From NCBI RefSeq assembly GCF_900120375.1, contig NZ_LT635480.1, forward strand, positions 558,001 through 622,000: a stretch of DNA of 64,000 bases, in the 5' to 3' direction. Made by a program: the position numbers and the translations under genes. Positions 24,193-33,228 of the stretch are shown here, piece by piece (position 1 is the first letter of the stretch; each line of letters starts with the position of its first letter). This stretch comes from Ndongobacter massiliensis (GTDB taxonomy: Bacteria > Bacillota > Clostridia > Tissierellales > Peptoniphilaceae). Under the pieces are notes generated by a model. That model saw only the letters and a program-made list of their open reading frames with translations. It made no database searches and had not been told where the DNA came from.

Positions 24193-25512
24193 CTAGCGAA
24201 AGAGAATCTGAAATTCGCTGCCTTTGCCCGGCGTACTCGTCACCGAGATTTCACCATTCATGGCTTCGGTCATGGCTTTTACAATCGAAAGGCCGAGTCC
24301 CTGCCCACCGTTTTTTGAATTGCGTGCGGAATCGACGCGATAAAAGCGGTCAAAAAGTCGGGGCAGGTCTTTTTTTTCAATGCCGATGCCGTTATCGCGG
24401 ACGGAAAAAAGAAGTCCCTCGGAAGTTTTTGTAAGGGAGACGCGGATGGTGCCGCCTTCATCAATCGCTTTTAAGGCATTGGTGAGAAGATTCGATTGAA
24501 TATGTTCAAAGGCGCGTCGATCCAGGTGTGCATTTAGGCGCGGCTCAACGGCACGAATCAGCTGTGCTTTTTTTGATTGCAGTTGAGGAGCAAAGGCGTC
24601 CAAATTTTGCAGGACTTCACGCGATAAATCGATATTTTCCATGTCATAGGAAAACAACGATTGTGCTTCTTCAAAAGTATCGCGCAGACGTTCGACGATG
24701 TCGGTCAGACGGTCAATTTCCCGGTGCAGGGTTGCAAGGGTCGATTCATCGGGGGTGAGAATGCCGTCTTGCAGGGCTTCGATATGAAGCAGCAAATTGG
24801 CAATCGGCGTACGCAATTCATGGGAAATATCCTGTGCGTATTGCCGGCGAATTTCTTCCTGCGTCTGCAGCGTCCGGGAAAGAAAATCGAGGTCTTCCGT
24901 AAGCGTTTGAATTTCGGCAATCCGTGCGCGCGGCAGCTGTAAATCGTAGGATTTTTCCCGTAAACGGCGCGTTTCGCGCGAAAGTTGGGCAATCGGGCGC
25001 GTGATATACGACGAGAGCAGGACGGCCGCAAAGCAGCCCAGTGCCGTTACGCCCAAGCAAGCGAGCCCTGCGGTCTGCAACAAATGCGACCGAAAATCAT
25101 GCAACGCGCGCTGAAAAGCCGAATCGACGGCATCGTACGAAAGTCTCAGGCTTCCGATGGCTTCTCCGGCACTGGAAAGCAAGGTATAGGTGCGCGTTTC
25201 AATCGTTTTTGCGTTCGGATTTTCAAGCCCCTCATAGCGCGCCACTTCGTTTTTGTCGCGATCCTGCAAAACGATTTCGACGCTGGTTTCTTTTGCATAG
25301 AGGCGCAGCTGCTCATCCGTTAACAGCGCATCCTGCGAGCGGATGATGCTGCCGATGTCCGCCGAAAGGCGATAAAAATTCGCTTCCCGCTCTTCCAACA
25401 GATAATTGCGGAAGGTATTGGTTACGAGGTGCAAAAAGAGAACCCCGCTGAGCAATACGGCGAAGCTGAGCAGGGCAACGAGGTAGAGCGAAAGACGGGT
25501 GCGAAGTTTCAT
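24193..25512 (-). CDS. Sensor histidine kinase
   Basis: 439 residues. A membrane helix at about 7-28, an extracytoplasmic sensor part, and a second helix at about 147-170 are followed by a HAMP linker. The phosphorylated histidine lies in QDISHELRTPIANLL. The ATPase domain has an N box (NLLTNALKAI), DNGIGI and GGQGLGLSIVKA. It is of the EnvZ/BaeS-like class that pairs with OmpR-type regulators. Its start overlaps the response-regulator stop by 4 nt. The signal sensed is unknown; the position behind PBP1A hints at envelope stress. Confidence 0.93.
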   Translation of the reverse strand: MKLRTRLSLYLVALLSFAVLLSGVLFLHLVTNTFRNYLLEEREANFYRLSADIGSIIRSQDALLTDEQLRLYAKETSVEIVLQDRDKNEVARYEGLENPNAKTIETRTYTLLSSAGEAIGSLRLSYDAVDSAFQRALHDFRSHLLQTAGLACLGVTALGCFAAVLLSSYITRPIAQLSRETRRLREKSYDLQLPRARIAEIQTLTEDLDFLSRTLQTQEEIRRQYAQDISHELRTPIANLLLHIEALQDGILTPDESTLATLHREIDRLTDIVERLRDTFEEAQSLFSYDMENIDLSREVLQNLDAFAPQLQSKKAQLIRAVEPRLNAHLDRRAFEHIQSNLLTNALKAIDEGGTIRVSLTKTSEGLLFSVRDNGIGIEKKDLPRLFDRFYRVDSARNSKNGGQGLGLSIVKAMTEAMNGEISVTSTPGKGSEFQILFR

Positions 25513-26222
25513 TGTGTTCCATCCTTCGGTTCGTTCATGCCGCCCGCTTGGTAGCCCAATCCATACAGCGTTTTGATGTAGACAGGTTTGCGCGGTGAAT
25601 CTTCAATCTTTTGCCGAATGTTTTTTATGTGGGTGTCGATTGCGCGATCGTACGCATCGTAGTCGATGCCGAAGGTGGTTTCAATAATTTCCTCGCGCGT
25701 ATATATTTTTCCCGGATGAGAAAAAAGTGTCCACAAAATGGAAAACTCATTTTTGGTCAAATGGATCTCCTGACCGTCTTTTTTGACCTGCGCGCGGTCC
25801 AGATCGATGCGCAAACGCCCGTCTGCCGTGTAAAGAATGCCGGCGCGCGCCGTGTTTTCCGTGCGCCGCAAAACGGCGCGTACACGCTCGACCAGCTCGC
25901 GCGGCGAAAACGGCTTGGTCAGATAATCGTCCGCTCCATGCTGCAGGCCGCTGATACGGTCATTTTCTTCGGATTTCGCGCTTACAATTATGACGGGAAG
26001 TGAGGAATGCGCACGGACGGCGCGCAGCACTTCTTCTCCGGATTTTTTCGGCAGCATCAAATCCAATAAGAGCAGATCCGGCGACGACTCGAGTGCGATG
26101 CGCAACGCCGCTTCTCCGTCGCAGGCGAGCCGTACCTCGTAACCGGCACGCTCTAAATAACTTTTTTCAATTTTTGCGATATCTTCCTCATCTTCGGCGA
26201 GCAGTATGCACGGTTTTTCCAT
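25509..26222 (-). CDS. OmpR/PhoB-type response regulator
   Basis: 237 residues. The receiver domain (about 1-120) has the acidic pair near the start (AEDEED), the phosphoacceptor in LLLLDLMLP and KPFSPRELVERV. The C-terminal winged helix (about 130-230) holds LTKNEFSILWTLFSHPGKIYTREEI in two segments and VDTHIKNIRQKIE-like DNA-recognition residues. RBS AAGGAGAAAC sits before the ATG on the minus strand. It forms an operon with the kinase and lies 72 nt after the PBP1A gene, behind that gene's hairpin. Confidence 0.94.
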   Translation of the reverse strand: MEKPCILLAEDEEDIAKIEKSYLERAGYEVRLACDGEAALRIALESSPDLLLLDLMLPKKSGEEVLRAVRAHSSLPVIIVSAKSEENDRISGLQHGADDYLTKPFSPRELVERVRAVLRRTENTARAGILYTADGRLRIDLDRAQVKKDGQEIHLTKNEFSILWTLFSHPGKIYTREEIIETTFGIDYDAYDRAIDTHIKNIRQKIEDSPRKPVYIKTLYGLGYQAGGMNEPKDGTQ

Positions 26223-26252
26223 AGTTTCTCCTTACAATCGTGATCTTTTGAA

Positions 26253-26280
26253 ATGCCGCGATCGAAACCGACCGCGGCAT
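26253..26280 (-). terminator. Hairpin terminator after the PBP1A gene
   Basis: ATGCCGCG and CGCGGCAT (26253-26260 and 26273-26280) pair perfectly around a 12-nt loop. On the minus strand it is followed by TTTC, a weak U tract, so some read-through into the two-component genes is likely. Confidence 0.55.
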
Positions 26281-26294
26281 ATTAGGAATGATTC

Positions 26295-29288
26295 TCAGGG
26301 ATTGAGCGCCGAACTCGATTCGCTTGCCTCCGGGGGAGTGGGGGCGCTGCTCTGCGGGTTTTGCACTGGCTTTTCCGTCGTGGTCGTTACCTTGCCGTCC
26401 AATGTGGTTTCCACGGTAACGATCGTGCCGTCCTTGAACTTCGTGACTTCTTTTTTCGTCCAAGTCGTCGGATCGTAGGTAATAACTGTTTCGGAGCCAT
26501 CTGCGTTTTTCACCGTCTTCGGTTCAATTTTCGTCGGTAGAGTACTGACTTTACTGGGCGGCAGATACTGCCAGTCGGTTGGTGTAATGCCACCGAAATT
26601 CCCCGGCACATAATCGGAACCGTACTGGATAAATCCACGTGTTTCCACAAAGGGTTCCGGTGTGCCGTCGGCAGCCAGCAATTTATTACGCTTATCAATT
26701 TTTCGAATGACATGCACATCACAAGTCTCTTTCGGGGCGTTCTCATCGCAAACCAACTCACTGCGAATGCCGTGACCGGTCGGGTCCAGTGCACAGGCCT
26801 CGGTTGCCAATTTTCCGGTCAAGCCGCATACATCCACGGTGTACATACCATCCGGCTGCGCAAAGGATTTTTCTTCCAAACCCTGGTGAATCACCGCAGA
26901 CAGTGCACCGAACAGGTTGGCAGCAACCGAAGAATTGCCGGACAGGGAAAGGAAGGAATTGTCCGAACCCAGCCAGACCGCCATGGTGTAGTACGGCGTC
27001 GTACCGCAGAACCAGAGGTCGCTGTTATCGTCCGTCGTCCCAGTTTTTCCGGCCGTTTGAATGCCGCTGATCTGGGAGCCGCTGGTATACGATTGATTCG
27101 CGACTTCCAAAAGGGCGGATAAAAGTTGGTAATTGATTTGCGGGCTGACCACCGGAATGCCCGTATGTTCGTTTTGAAAGTAGACTTTTCCACTGTGGTC
27201 GACAATCGAGGAAACGGCGAGTGCATCAATGCGTGTACCGTTATTGCCAATGGCTTGGAATGCATTGGCCATGCGCAGCGTCGTCATGCCTTCCGAAAAA
27301 GCCCCCAGCGTCATCGACAGGTTCTCATCATTGTGATTTGGGTCTTCGCTTGCCTCGGTAAAGGTGTCTCGCTCCGGATGATTGCGGTCGATCAGCCCAT
27401 AGCGCGCCAAATATTCCTTACTGGTCGGGATTGTGAGCCGGTCCAACCAACGCACGGTGGCGGCATTGGACGAAAAACGCAATCCCTCGCGAATGGTCAT
27501 GAGTCCGTCATAGGTGCCGTAAGCATTTCGGGGCCATGCGCGCCCGTCGATCATCTTTGAGGGCAGATCCGGGATGGAAGACGACAGATTATAGCCGTTG
27601 TCCAAAAGTCCGGTGTAGGTGGCAATGGGCTTGATGGAAGAGCCAGGCTGGCGGGGAAAAGATGCCGCGCGGTTTAAGAAGTGGCGCGTCGATTCCTGTT
27701 CACGTCCGCCGATAATGGCTTTGACCTCACCGGTCGTCGTAGATAGCACGGTGAAGGCGACCTGGGGTTGCATGACCCCGGCATCATCGACCTGGTAGAA
27801 GTCGCGGTTCAGACAAATGCCACCGTCGACGGCCTCATAAAAAGTCGGATTCGCGGCAAAGAAAGCTGCCGAAATGGTAAAGGATCCGTCTTCATTTTCC
27901 TGCAACATGGAGGCATCCAGTGGGACGGTGCCCACGCGATGGGTTTTCAGAATGCCCTTATCGTCGATGTTGTAGTAATCTGCAAAGTCGATATAGTCTC
28001 CATAGGCATAGGCGCGCGCTGTTTGAAAGGTGACGGAGCCATCTTCCGCGATGTGATATTGGTCGTTTGGAATAAAAACGCGATTATCCGACGACATGAG
28101 ATTTGACTGGGCAAAATACTGCAAATAGCCGTCTACGTTGATGATATTGCCGGATTCATCGTAATTAAGCGACAAATTGTTCGGACCGGCGCTGCCGGTC
28201 GTGTCGCCATTGAGGACTTCATTAAGCCGCATCGCTTCGTCCTGCAGTCTTCGCTGTAAATCCAGATCAATGGTGGCAGTGATGGTCAGTCCGCCGTAAT
28301 TCATTTTGTCGGCGGCTTCGGAAAGCGAAATGTTCTGCGTGTCCATAAGGATGCGCAACACCTGCTCCTTGACCAGATCGGTAAAGTAAGTTGAAAGATT
28401 GTCGGCGCGTTTGCTGGGTGGAGCGATCGTTGCTGCGACATCTTCCGCCATCGCCTGGTCGTACTGCTCCTGTGTGATTTTTCCATCCTCTAACATGCGC
28501 TCCAGAACATAGCCCATGCGCTCATACGCAGGTGCGTTATAAACGGCGATATAACGGTCGCCGTTGATTGTCGTTTCTCCCAATACGCGCTCGGTCGTCA
28601 CGGAAGAGGGGCGCAGCAGGGAATAGAGCGCATAATCGCTGGGCGCCTGCACGACGCCGGCGAGGATCGCACATTGTGCCAAATCCAATTCCCATACATT
28701 TTTGGAGAAGTAAATCTGGGCCGCCGCCTGCACACCGTAGGCGTTTTGTCCGAAGAAGACGCGATTGAGGTAGGCTTCCAAAATTTGCTCTTTGCCCAAC
28801 TGTTCGTCAATTTTCAGTGCCAGATACATTTCTTGAATTTTTCGCGACCACTCGACCTTATTGCTTAAGTAGACATTGCGCGTCAATTGCATGGTGATGG
28901 TGGAAGCACCGCGCAGTCCACCGCCGGAGGCAAAATCTCGCAGCGTCGAGAGCACACCCAAAATGTCAATGCCGTTATGCTCAAAAAAGCGCTTATCTTC
29001 CGCACTGACAAAGGCATTGATCAAATCCTTCGGAATTTTGTCATAGGGGACGACCTCACGAAATTCTTCCGTTTCGATTTTTTCAATAAGGTTTCCATTT
29101 TCATCGACAATGATGGAATTTTGCTTCAAATTTGCCAACATATCTTGCGGATTGACTTCCGGGGAATCGCCAGCAATTAAAAGCATGGCCCCGGCTAAAT
29201 ATCCTCCTAGGATGGCAAGAAAAATTAAAAAGCTGATGATGAGTATGCCGATAATGCGCAACACACTCAGCATGGTCCTTTTTGCCAT
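26295..29288 (-). CDS. Class A penicillin-binding protein (PBP1A type)
   Basis: 997 residues from the ATG at 29288, which has GGAGGAG 3 nt before it; the 45-residue longer frame has no such support. A membrane helix lies at about 9-38. The glycosyltransferase domain (GT51) has SAEDKRFFEHNGID and GASTITMQLTRN. The transpeptidase has SSIK with the active serine at about residue 550, SSN (FSSNAA) and KTGTT. A segment of roughly 150 residues between the two domains (after about residue 370, rich in D, Y and N) is longer than in many PBP1A proteins. The C-terminal tail is rich in T, P and S. It polymerises and cross-links peptidoglycan. It is divergent from the MurE-like gene. Confidence 0.94.
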   Translation of the reverse strand: MAKRTMLSVLRIIGILIISFLIFLAILGGYLAGAMLLIAGDSPEVNPQDMLANLKQNSIIVDENGNLIEKIETEEFREVVPYDKIPKDLINAFVSAEDKRFFEHNGIDILGVLSTLRDFASGGGLRGASTITMQLTRNVYLSNKVEWSRKIQEMYLALKIDEQLGKEQILEAYLNRVFFGQNAYGVQAAAQIYFSKNVWELDLAQCAILAGVVQAPSDYALYSLLRPSSVTTERVLGETTINGDRYIAVYNAPAYERMGYVLERMLEDGKITQEQYDQAMAEDVAATIAPPSKRADNLSTYFTDLVKEQVLRILMDTQNISLSEAADKMNYGGLTITATIDLDLQRRLQDEAMRLNEVLNGDTTGSAGPNNLSLNYDESGNIINVDGYLQYFAQSNLMSSDNRVFIPNDQYHIAEDGSVTFQTARAYAYGDYIDFADYYNIDDKGILKTHRVGTVPLDASMLQENEDGSFTISAAFFAANPTFYEAVDGGICLNRDFYQVDDAGVMQPQVAFTVLSTTTGEVKAIIGGREQESTRHFLNRAASFPRQPGSSIKPIATYTGLLDNGYNLSSSIPDLPSKMIDGRAWPRNAYGTYDGLMTIREGLRFSSNAATVRWLDRLTIPTSKEYLARYGLIDRNHPERDTFTEASEDPNHNDENLSMTLGAFSEGMTTLRMANAFQAIGNNGTRIDALAVSSIVDHSGKVYFQNEHTGIPVVSPQINYQLLSALLEVANQSYTSGSQISGIQTAGKTGTTDDNSDLWFCGTTPYYTMAVWLGSDNSFLSLSGNSSVAANLFGALSAVIHQGLEEKSFAQPDGMYTVDVCGLTGKLATEACALDPTGHGIRSELVCDENAPKETCDVHVIRKIDKRNKLLAADGTPEPFVETRGFIQYGSDYVPGNFGGITPTDWQYLPPSKVSTLPTKIEPKTVKNADGSETVITYDPTTWTKKEVTKFKDGTIVTVETTLDGKVTTTTEKPVQNPQSSAPTPPEASESSSALNP

Positions 29289-29416
29289 AGGCTCCTCCAA
29301 AGTTTCAGTGAATTTCTTACCGAAATTGTACCACAAATGACAAAATGCGGAAAATCGGGGAAAAATCGAAAAAATAGAGTATACTGTGAAACGAAGCAGA
29401 GAATGGGAGGATGGGT
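29289..29416. promoter_or_regulatory. Divergent promoter region of PBP1A and the MurE-like gene
   Basis: On the minus strand a -10 like TACAAT lies at 29330-29325 with a poor -35. On the plus strand TATACT lies at 29380-29385, also without a good -35. Both are only about 30-40 nt from the start codons they would serve. Confidence 0.35.
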
Positions 29417-31018
29417 ATGGCAAGGCATATATTACAGAATCTGTTGTCAGGGATTTCCTATCAATGGCAACAAAAACCAGGTGAAATAGACGAAGATGTA
29501 CTTCTTAAGACAAGTATTGATGACATTGTTTACGATTCACGAAAAGCCAAAGAGCGGTTGCTTTTTGTTGCCCTGCGTGGTGTTACGGTCGACGGGCATC
29601 ATTTCTGCCAAGAGGCGTTTGATCGGGGTTGTCGATTTTTTTTAGTGGATAAAAAAGTTGATCTTCCTGCGGAAGCAGCGGTGATAGAAGTGGAAAACAC
29701 ACGTGCCGCACTCCCTTTGGTATCGGCAAATTATTTTGATCATCCGGCAAATGAACTATCCGTGCTAGTGGGTGTAACCGGTACGAAAGGCAAGACGACT
29801 ACAACAGTAGCTTTACAGAAAATTCTCAATCAAGCAGGAATTCCGACCGCCAGTATCGGAACGATCGGCGCAAATTTTGAAAAACTTCATTGCGATACCG
29901 ATTTAACGACACCGGAGAGTTATGATTTGCAGAAAATTTTGCGGACCTTTGTCGATGCTGGCGCGCAGTGTGTGGTGATGGAAGTTTCTTCAACGGCATT
30001 GAAATATCATCGCGTGGATGGTCTGCGTTTTCATTACGGAATTTTTACAAATTTTGCTTCCGATCATATTGGTCGCATGGAACACCCGACACTGGAAGAT
30101 TATCGCGACAGTAAGGCCAAATTTTTTAATAAGTGCGATGTCATTTATATCAATCGTGCCGATCCCCTAGCGGATTATTTTGCGGGCTTTGCGACGGGCA
30201 AAGTGATTTATTATTCTTGTGAGGACAACATTGCGGCCGACATATGGGCGCGGAATATTGTGACGAAGAAAGAAAGCAATGCCAAGTTTACTACGAGTAT
30301 GGATGCATTTCTCCCGCAACGCGAACACTACGCGTTTCCGCTGTTGGGCAAATTTAATGCGGAAAACATGCTTCCGGTGATTCATCTTGCTAAACACATG
30401 GGTTTGTCTACAGATCAAATTCAATTCGGATTGGACGCCGTGCAGGTTCCAGGGCGCACCGAAGCGGTGGATATCATACCCGGAGTGCTGGTTATTACCG
30501 ATGTTGCACATGACGGCATCAGTATTGATCGCTTGTTGGGTGAAATGCGACAATTTGTGAAACCCGGTCATAAGTTGCTGACACTCATCAGCACAATTTC
30601 CTATCGAACAGAGGTACGGCGAAAGGACATGGCCCAAGCGGCAGCAAAGCATGCAGACGTGATTATGTTGAGCACGAGCTGGGTGGGGCACGAGGATCCG
30701 AACGATATCGTTTGTGAAATGGCCGGGTATCTGCAAGACTTTCCCGGCCTTGTATTGCAGGAGACAAATCGAAAAAAGGCCGTTTGGAAACTGGTTGCCT
30801 TGGCGGAACCGGGGGATGCGATTTTGCTGGCAGACTTTGGCGATGTTGATTATGTCATAATCGGAGATAAAAAAATTTATCACAGTGACCCGGAAGCAGT
30901 GCGTGAGGCGTATGCACTCAAAAAAGAAGGAAAGTTAGAAGCCTTGATTCGAGAAAACGAAAGCGAGCCTTTGCAAACGACAGATCAAAAACGGAATAAA
31001 ACGGAGAAGAAATTATGA
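29417..31018 (+). CDS. MurE-like Mur ligase lacking the DNPR motif
   Basis: 533 residues. The three-domain Mur ligase plan is clear: an N-terminal UDP-binding domain (DIVYDSRKAKERLLFVALRG in two parts), the ATP loop GVTGTKGKTTT from about residue 119, DLTTPESYDLQ, MEVSSTALKYHRVDGL, NFASDHIGRMEHPTLEDYRDSKAKFF, and a C-terminal domain. These place it with MurE (UDP-MurNAc-tripeptide synthetase). Yet the amino-acid-selecting DNPR motif reads SWVG at about 421-424 (followed by HEDP), GGDRD..KRP reads ISYRTEVRRKDM, and DYAHTPD reads DVAHDGI. ATG at 29417 has GGGAGG 6 nt upstream. The gene is AT-rich, in a patch with the broken NhaC gene that it overlaps by 4 nt. It may be the cell's MurE or a paralogue with another substrate. 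Confidence 0.82.
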   Translation: MARHILQNLLSGISYQWQQKPGEIDEDVLLKTSIDDIVYDSRKAKERLLFVALRGVTVDGHHFCQEAFDRGCRFFLVDKKVDLPAEAAVIEVENTRAALPLVSANYFDHPANELSVLVGVTGTKGKTTTTVALQKILNQAGIPTASIGTIGANFEKLHCDTDLTTPESYDLQKILRTFVDAGAQCVVMEVSSTALKYHRVDGLRFHYGIFTNFASDHIGRMEHPTLEDYRDSKAKFFNKCDVIYINRADPLADYFAGFATGKVIYYSCEDNIAADIWARNIVTKKESNAKFTTSMDAFLPQREHYAFPLLGKFNAENMLPVIHLAKHMGLSTDQIQFGLDAVQVPGRTEAVDIIPGVLVITDVAHDGISIDRLLGEMRQFVKPGHKLLTLISTISYRTEVRRKDMAQAAAKHADVIMLSTSWVGHEDPNDIVCEMAGYLQDFPGLVLQETNRKKAVWKLVALAEPGDAILLADFGDVDYVIIGDKKIYHSDPEAVREAYALKKEGKLEALIRENESEPLQTTDQKRNKTEKKL

Positions 31019-31707
31019 GCGTTGATGAAAATAAAAAGCACGCTTGCCGCCGACCGACTTTTTTTGAGGCGCTGTTTGTTTTGGTGATGATTATTGCCCT
31101 CATGATGGGATTGATGCTTTATGGTGAGGCTGAACCACATATCGCTCTGAGCGTCTGTACAATTTTTGTATGCTTGTACTCAATGCGGCTGGGATTGCGT
31201 TGGAACCAGATGGAATCGGCGATGGTAAAGCAAATTTCTAGTTCAATTTCTGCGATGCTGATTCTGCTAACCATTGGCATTTTAATTGGCGTATGGATGA
31301 TTACTGGTGTTGTACCGGGGCTGATTTATTATGGTCTGTACGTTTTGAGACCGTCTTTCTTCCTTGTGAGCGCCATGTTGTTATGCGCCCTGATCGCTTA
31401 TATCACAGGCAGTTCGTGGGGCACGGCGGGGACGATCGGTATTGCACTGGTTGGGATAGGTGTCGTTTTGAAGATCCCGGCGCCTTTAGCCGCAGGCGCT
31501 GTGATCTCAGGATGTTATACGGGGGATAAGCTGTCCCCGGTTTCCGACACCACGTTACTTGCTGCGACGGCTGCCGGAGCGGATTTATTTTCACATGCCA
31601 AATATATGTTGGCATCAACCGGTATTACCTTTGTATTAGCCGGCATCCTGTATTTTTTTTCTGGGGTTCCCCTATGTCACACAGGGGAGCGATCTTTCGT
31701 TGGTTAA
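31015..31707 (+). CDS. NhaC-family antiporter, N-terminal half (frameshifted)
   Basis: 230 residues, of which about 217 belong to the family. The segments TGSSWGTAGTIGIALVGIG and SGCYTGDKLSPVSDTTLLAATAAGADLF are hallmarks of NhaC-type Na+/H+ or amino-acid antiporters. About five to six helices are visible. The frame is lost at a run of eight T (31653-31660), after which 13 unrelated residues precede a stop. With one T fewer, the frame would run on into the next open frame for a full protein of about 471 residues. Overlap of 4 nt with the Mur ligase gene suggests one operon. Confidence 0.85.
   Translation: MSVDENKKHACRRPTFFEALFVLVMIIALMMGLMLYGEAEPHIALSVCTIFVCLYSMRLGLRWNQMESAMVKQISSSISAMLILLTIGILIGVWMITGVVPGLIYYGLYVLRPSFFLVSAMLLCALIAYITGSSWGTAGTIGIALVGIGVVLKIPAPLAAGAVISGCYTGDKLSPVSDTTLLAATAAGADLFSHAKYMLASTGITFVLAGILYFFSGVPLCHTGERSFVG
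31653..31660 (+). other. T8 tract that breaks the NhaC-like gene
   Basis: Eight consecutive T. Removing one T gives LYFFLGFPYVTQGSDLSLV and joins the two half-genes without loss. The tract may be an assembly error, a fixed mutation, or a slippage site that switches the gene on and off. Confidence 0.7.
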
Positions 31708-32428
31708 TGAAATACAGTCAGCGCTGTCGATGCAATTCCACATAGGACTGCCACTCTTTATTCCGCCGGTGTTGGTGATTTTTCTGATCGGAAAAAAAGT
31801 TAATTCGCTTCCGGCTTTGTGGGCGGGGATTTTCAGCGCAATTCTTTTTGGATTATTTTCTGGGCAATGTGGTTTTCATGAACTCTTGCAGGCTTCTTAT
31901 TATGGGTTTCAATCACAGACCGGCAATGAACTTTTGGATAACCTGTTATCCAAAGGCGGGATGGACTCGGTTTACTATGGTACGGTCATATGCTTTATCA
32001 TTATGGCTATGAGCGGCGTTTTGGAAGAAGCCGGCTTTACAGAGGTGATAGCGAAAGCGACGGTAGGAAAGGTGAAAAAATCGGCAAACTTGATCGGATT
32101 GACCCTATTGACAAGTTTTTTTGTGAATTTTGTGATGGCCGATCAGTATATCAGCTTGGTATTGCCCGGTCGTATGTTGGCAGAAGAGTATAAAAGGCGC
32201 GGATTAGCTCCCAAAGTCCTTGCAAATGCATTGGAATCGGGCGGTACGGTCACCTCCTGTTTAGTGCCTTGGAGCACTTGCGGGGTATTTATGGCGACAA
32301 CATTCGGAATTGCCACTGTCGAATATGCACCTTATGTTTTAATGGGAATTCTTTCACCCATTGTCTTGTATATTTTAAGTCTGCTGCATCTTAAAATTGC
32401 TTATGTTCAAGAGTCGGCACATCTTTAG
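31700..32428 (+). CDS. NhaC-family antiporter, C-terminal half (frameshifted)
   Basis: 242 residues read from a TTG that is only the first possible codon after the frameshift. No ribosome-binding site of its own is seen, so it is unlikely to be translated separately. GVLEEAGFTEVIAKATVGKVKKSANLIGLTLL, FVNFVMADQYISLVLPGRMLAEEYKRRGL and SCLVPWSTCGVFMATTFG, given here in pieces, are the conserved C-terminal NhaC core. The gene ends in a hydrophobic helix and a short charged tail. It completes the antiporter begun at 31015. Confidence 0.8.
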   Translation: MVNEIQSALSMQFHIGLPLFIPPVLVIFLIGKKVNSLPALWAGIFSAILFGLFSGQCGFHELLQASYYGFQSQTGNELLDNLLSKGGMDSVYYGTVICFIIMAMSGVLEEAGFTEVIAKATVGKVKKSANLIGLTLLTSFFVNFVMADQYISLVLPGRMLAEEYKRRGLAPKVLANALESGGTVTSCLVPWSTCGVFMATTFGIATVEYAPYVLMGILSPIVLYILSLLHLKIAYVQESAHL

Positions 32429-32513
32429 CAAAAAGAAACGGCGAGAATAAAATCCGCTACCCTCATTTTCCTCTTTTCCGATTTCTGATACACTGTCAGG
32501 AGTGGGAGGCGCT

Positions 32514-33176
32514 ATGAGTTATCGAACGGTACTGTGCTCGCTTCCTGCGGAACGGGTCATTAAGCGCTCCCAATTTATCGGGCGCGCTTCGCCGGTTTCG
32601 ACCGCGGAAGAAGCGCAGTCTTTTATAGAAGAAATACGCGTGGAGCATCGGCAGGCGACGCATCATTGCTGGTGCTACCGCATCGGAAGCGAACGGTTGC
32701 AGGAGCGCTATTCGGATGACGGGGAACCTTCCGGGACCGCGGGTCTTCCAATGTTGGAAGTCTTGCGCAAGGAGGACATTACCAATTGCGTGGCGGTCGT
32801 GACGCGGTACTACGGCGGCATCAAGTTGGGTGCGTCGGGATTGGTGCGCGCCTATACAGCGTCGTGTCGCGATGCGCTGGAAGCGGGCGAAATCATTTGT
32901 GTCGAGCCCTTTGTCTGCGTCAAGGTCCGATATTCCTATGCCTCGGCGGGCAGTTGCGATTATTATTTGCGCGAGCAGATGCTGTTCGAGGCGGATCGTT
33001 CGTTTGACACGGCGGTGAACGTAACGTTGCAGATTCCACCGGATCGTCTGTCGGCGATTCATGAGGCACTTGCGGAGCGAACGGCGGGGCAGATGGAATG
33101 GCGGGAAGGAACGACGATTTATCTTCCGACGAGGGACGGAAAAATTGTTGATATCACCGAAGCCCGGCGGGCATGA
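32514..33176 (+). CDS. yigZ: YigZ/IMPACT-family protein
   Basis: 220 residues. RYYGGIKLGASGLVRAYT and SDDGEPSGTAGLPMLEVL are signatures of the UPF0029/IMPACT domain (about 20-125); a second ferredoxin-like domain follows. The bacterial role is not settled; eukaryotic relatives act in translation control. ATG chosen behind GGAGTGGGAGG rather than the GTG at 32502. A -10-like TACACT lies at 32489-32494, but without a convincing -35. Composition returns to the normal range here, marking the end of the AT-rich patch. Confidence 0.9.
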   Translation: MSYRTVLCSLPAERVIKRSQFIGRASPVSTAEEAQSFIEEIRVEHRQATHHCWCYRIGSERLQERYSDDGEPSGTAGLPMLEVLRKEDITNCVAVVTRYYGGIKLGASGLVRAYTASCRDALEAGEIICVEPFVCVKVRYSYASAGSCDYYLREQMLFEADRSFDTAVNVTLQIPPDRLSAIHEALAERTAGQMEWREGTTIYLPTRDGKIVDITEARRA

Positions 33177-33228
33177 AACATCCATTCCCCGGAAATCAAT
33201 ACAATTGTAGAGAAGAATTGAGGAAATC

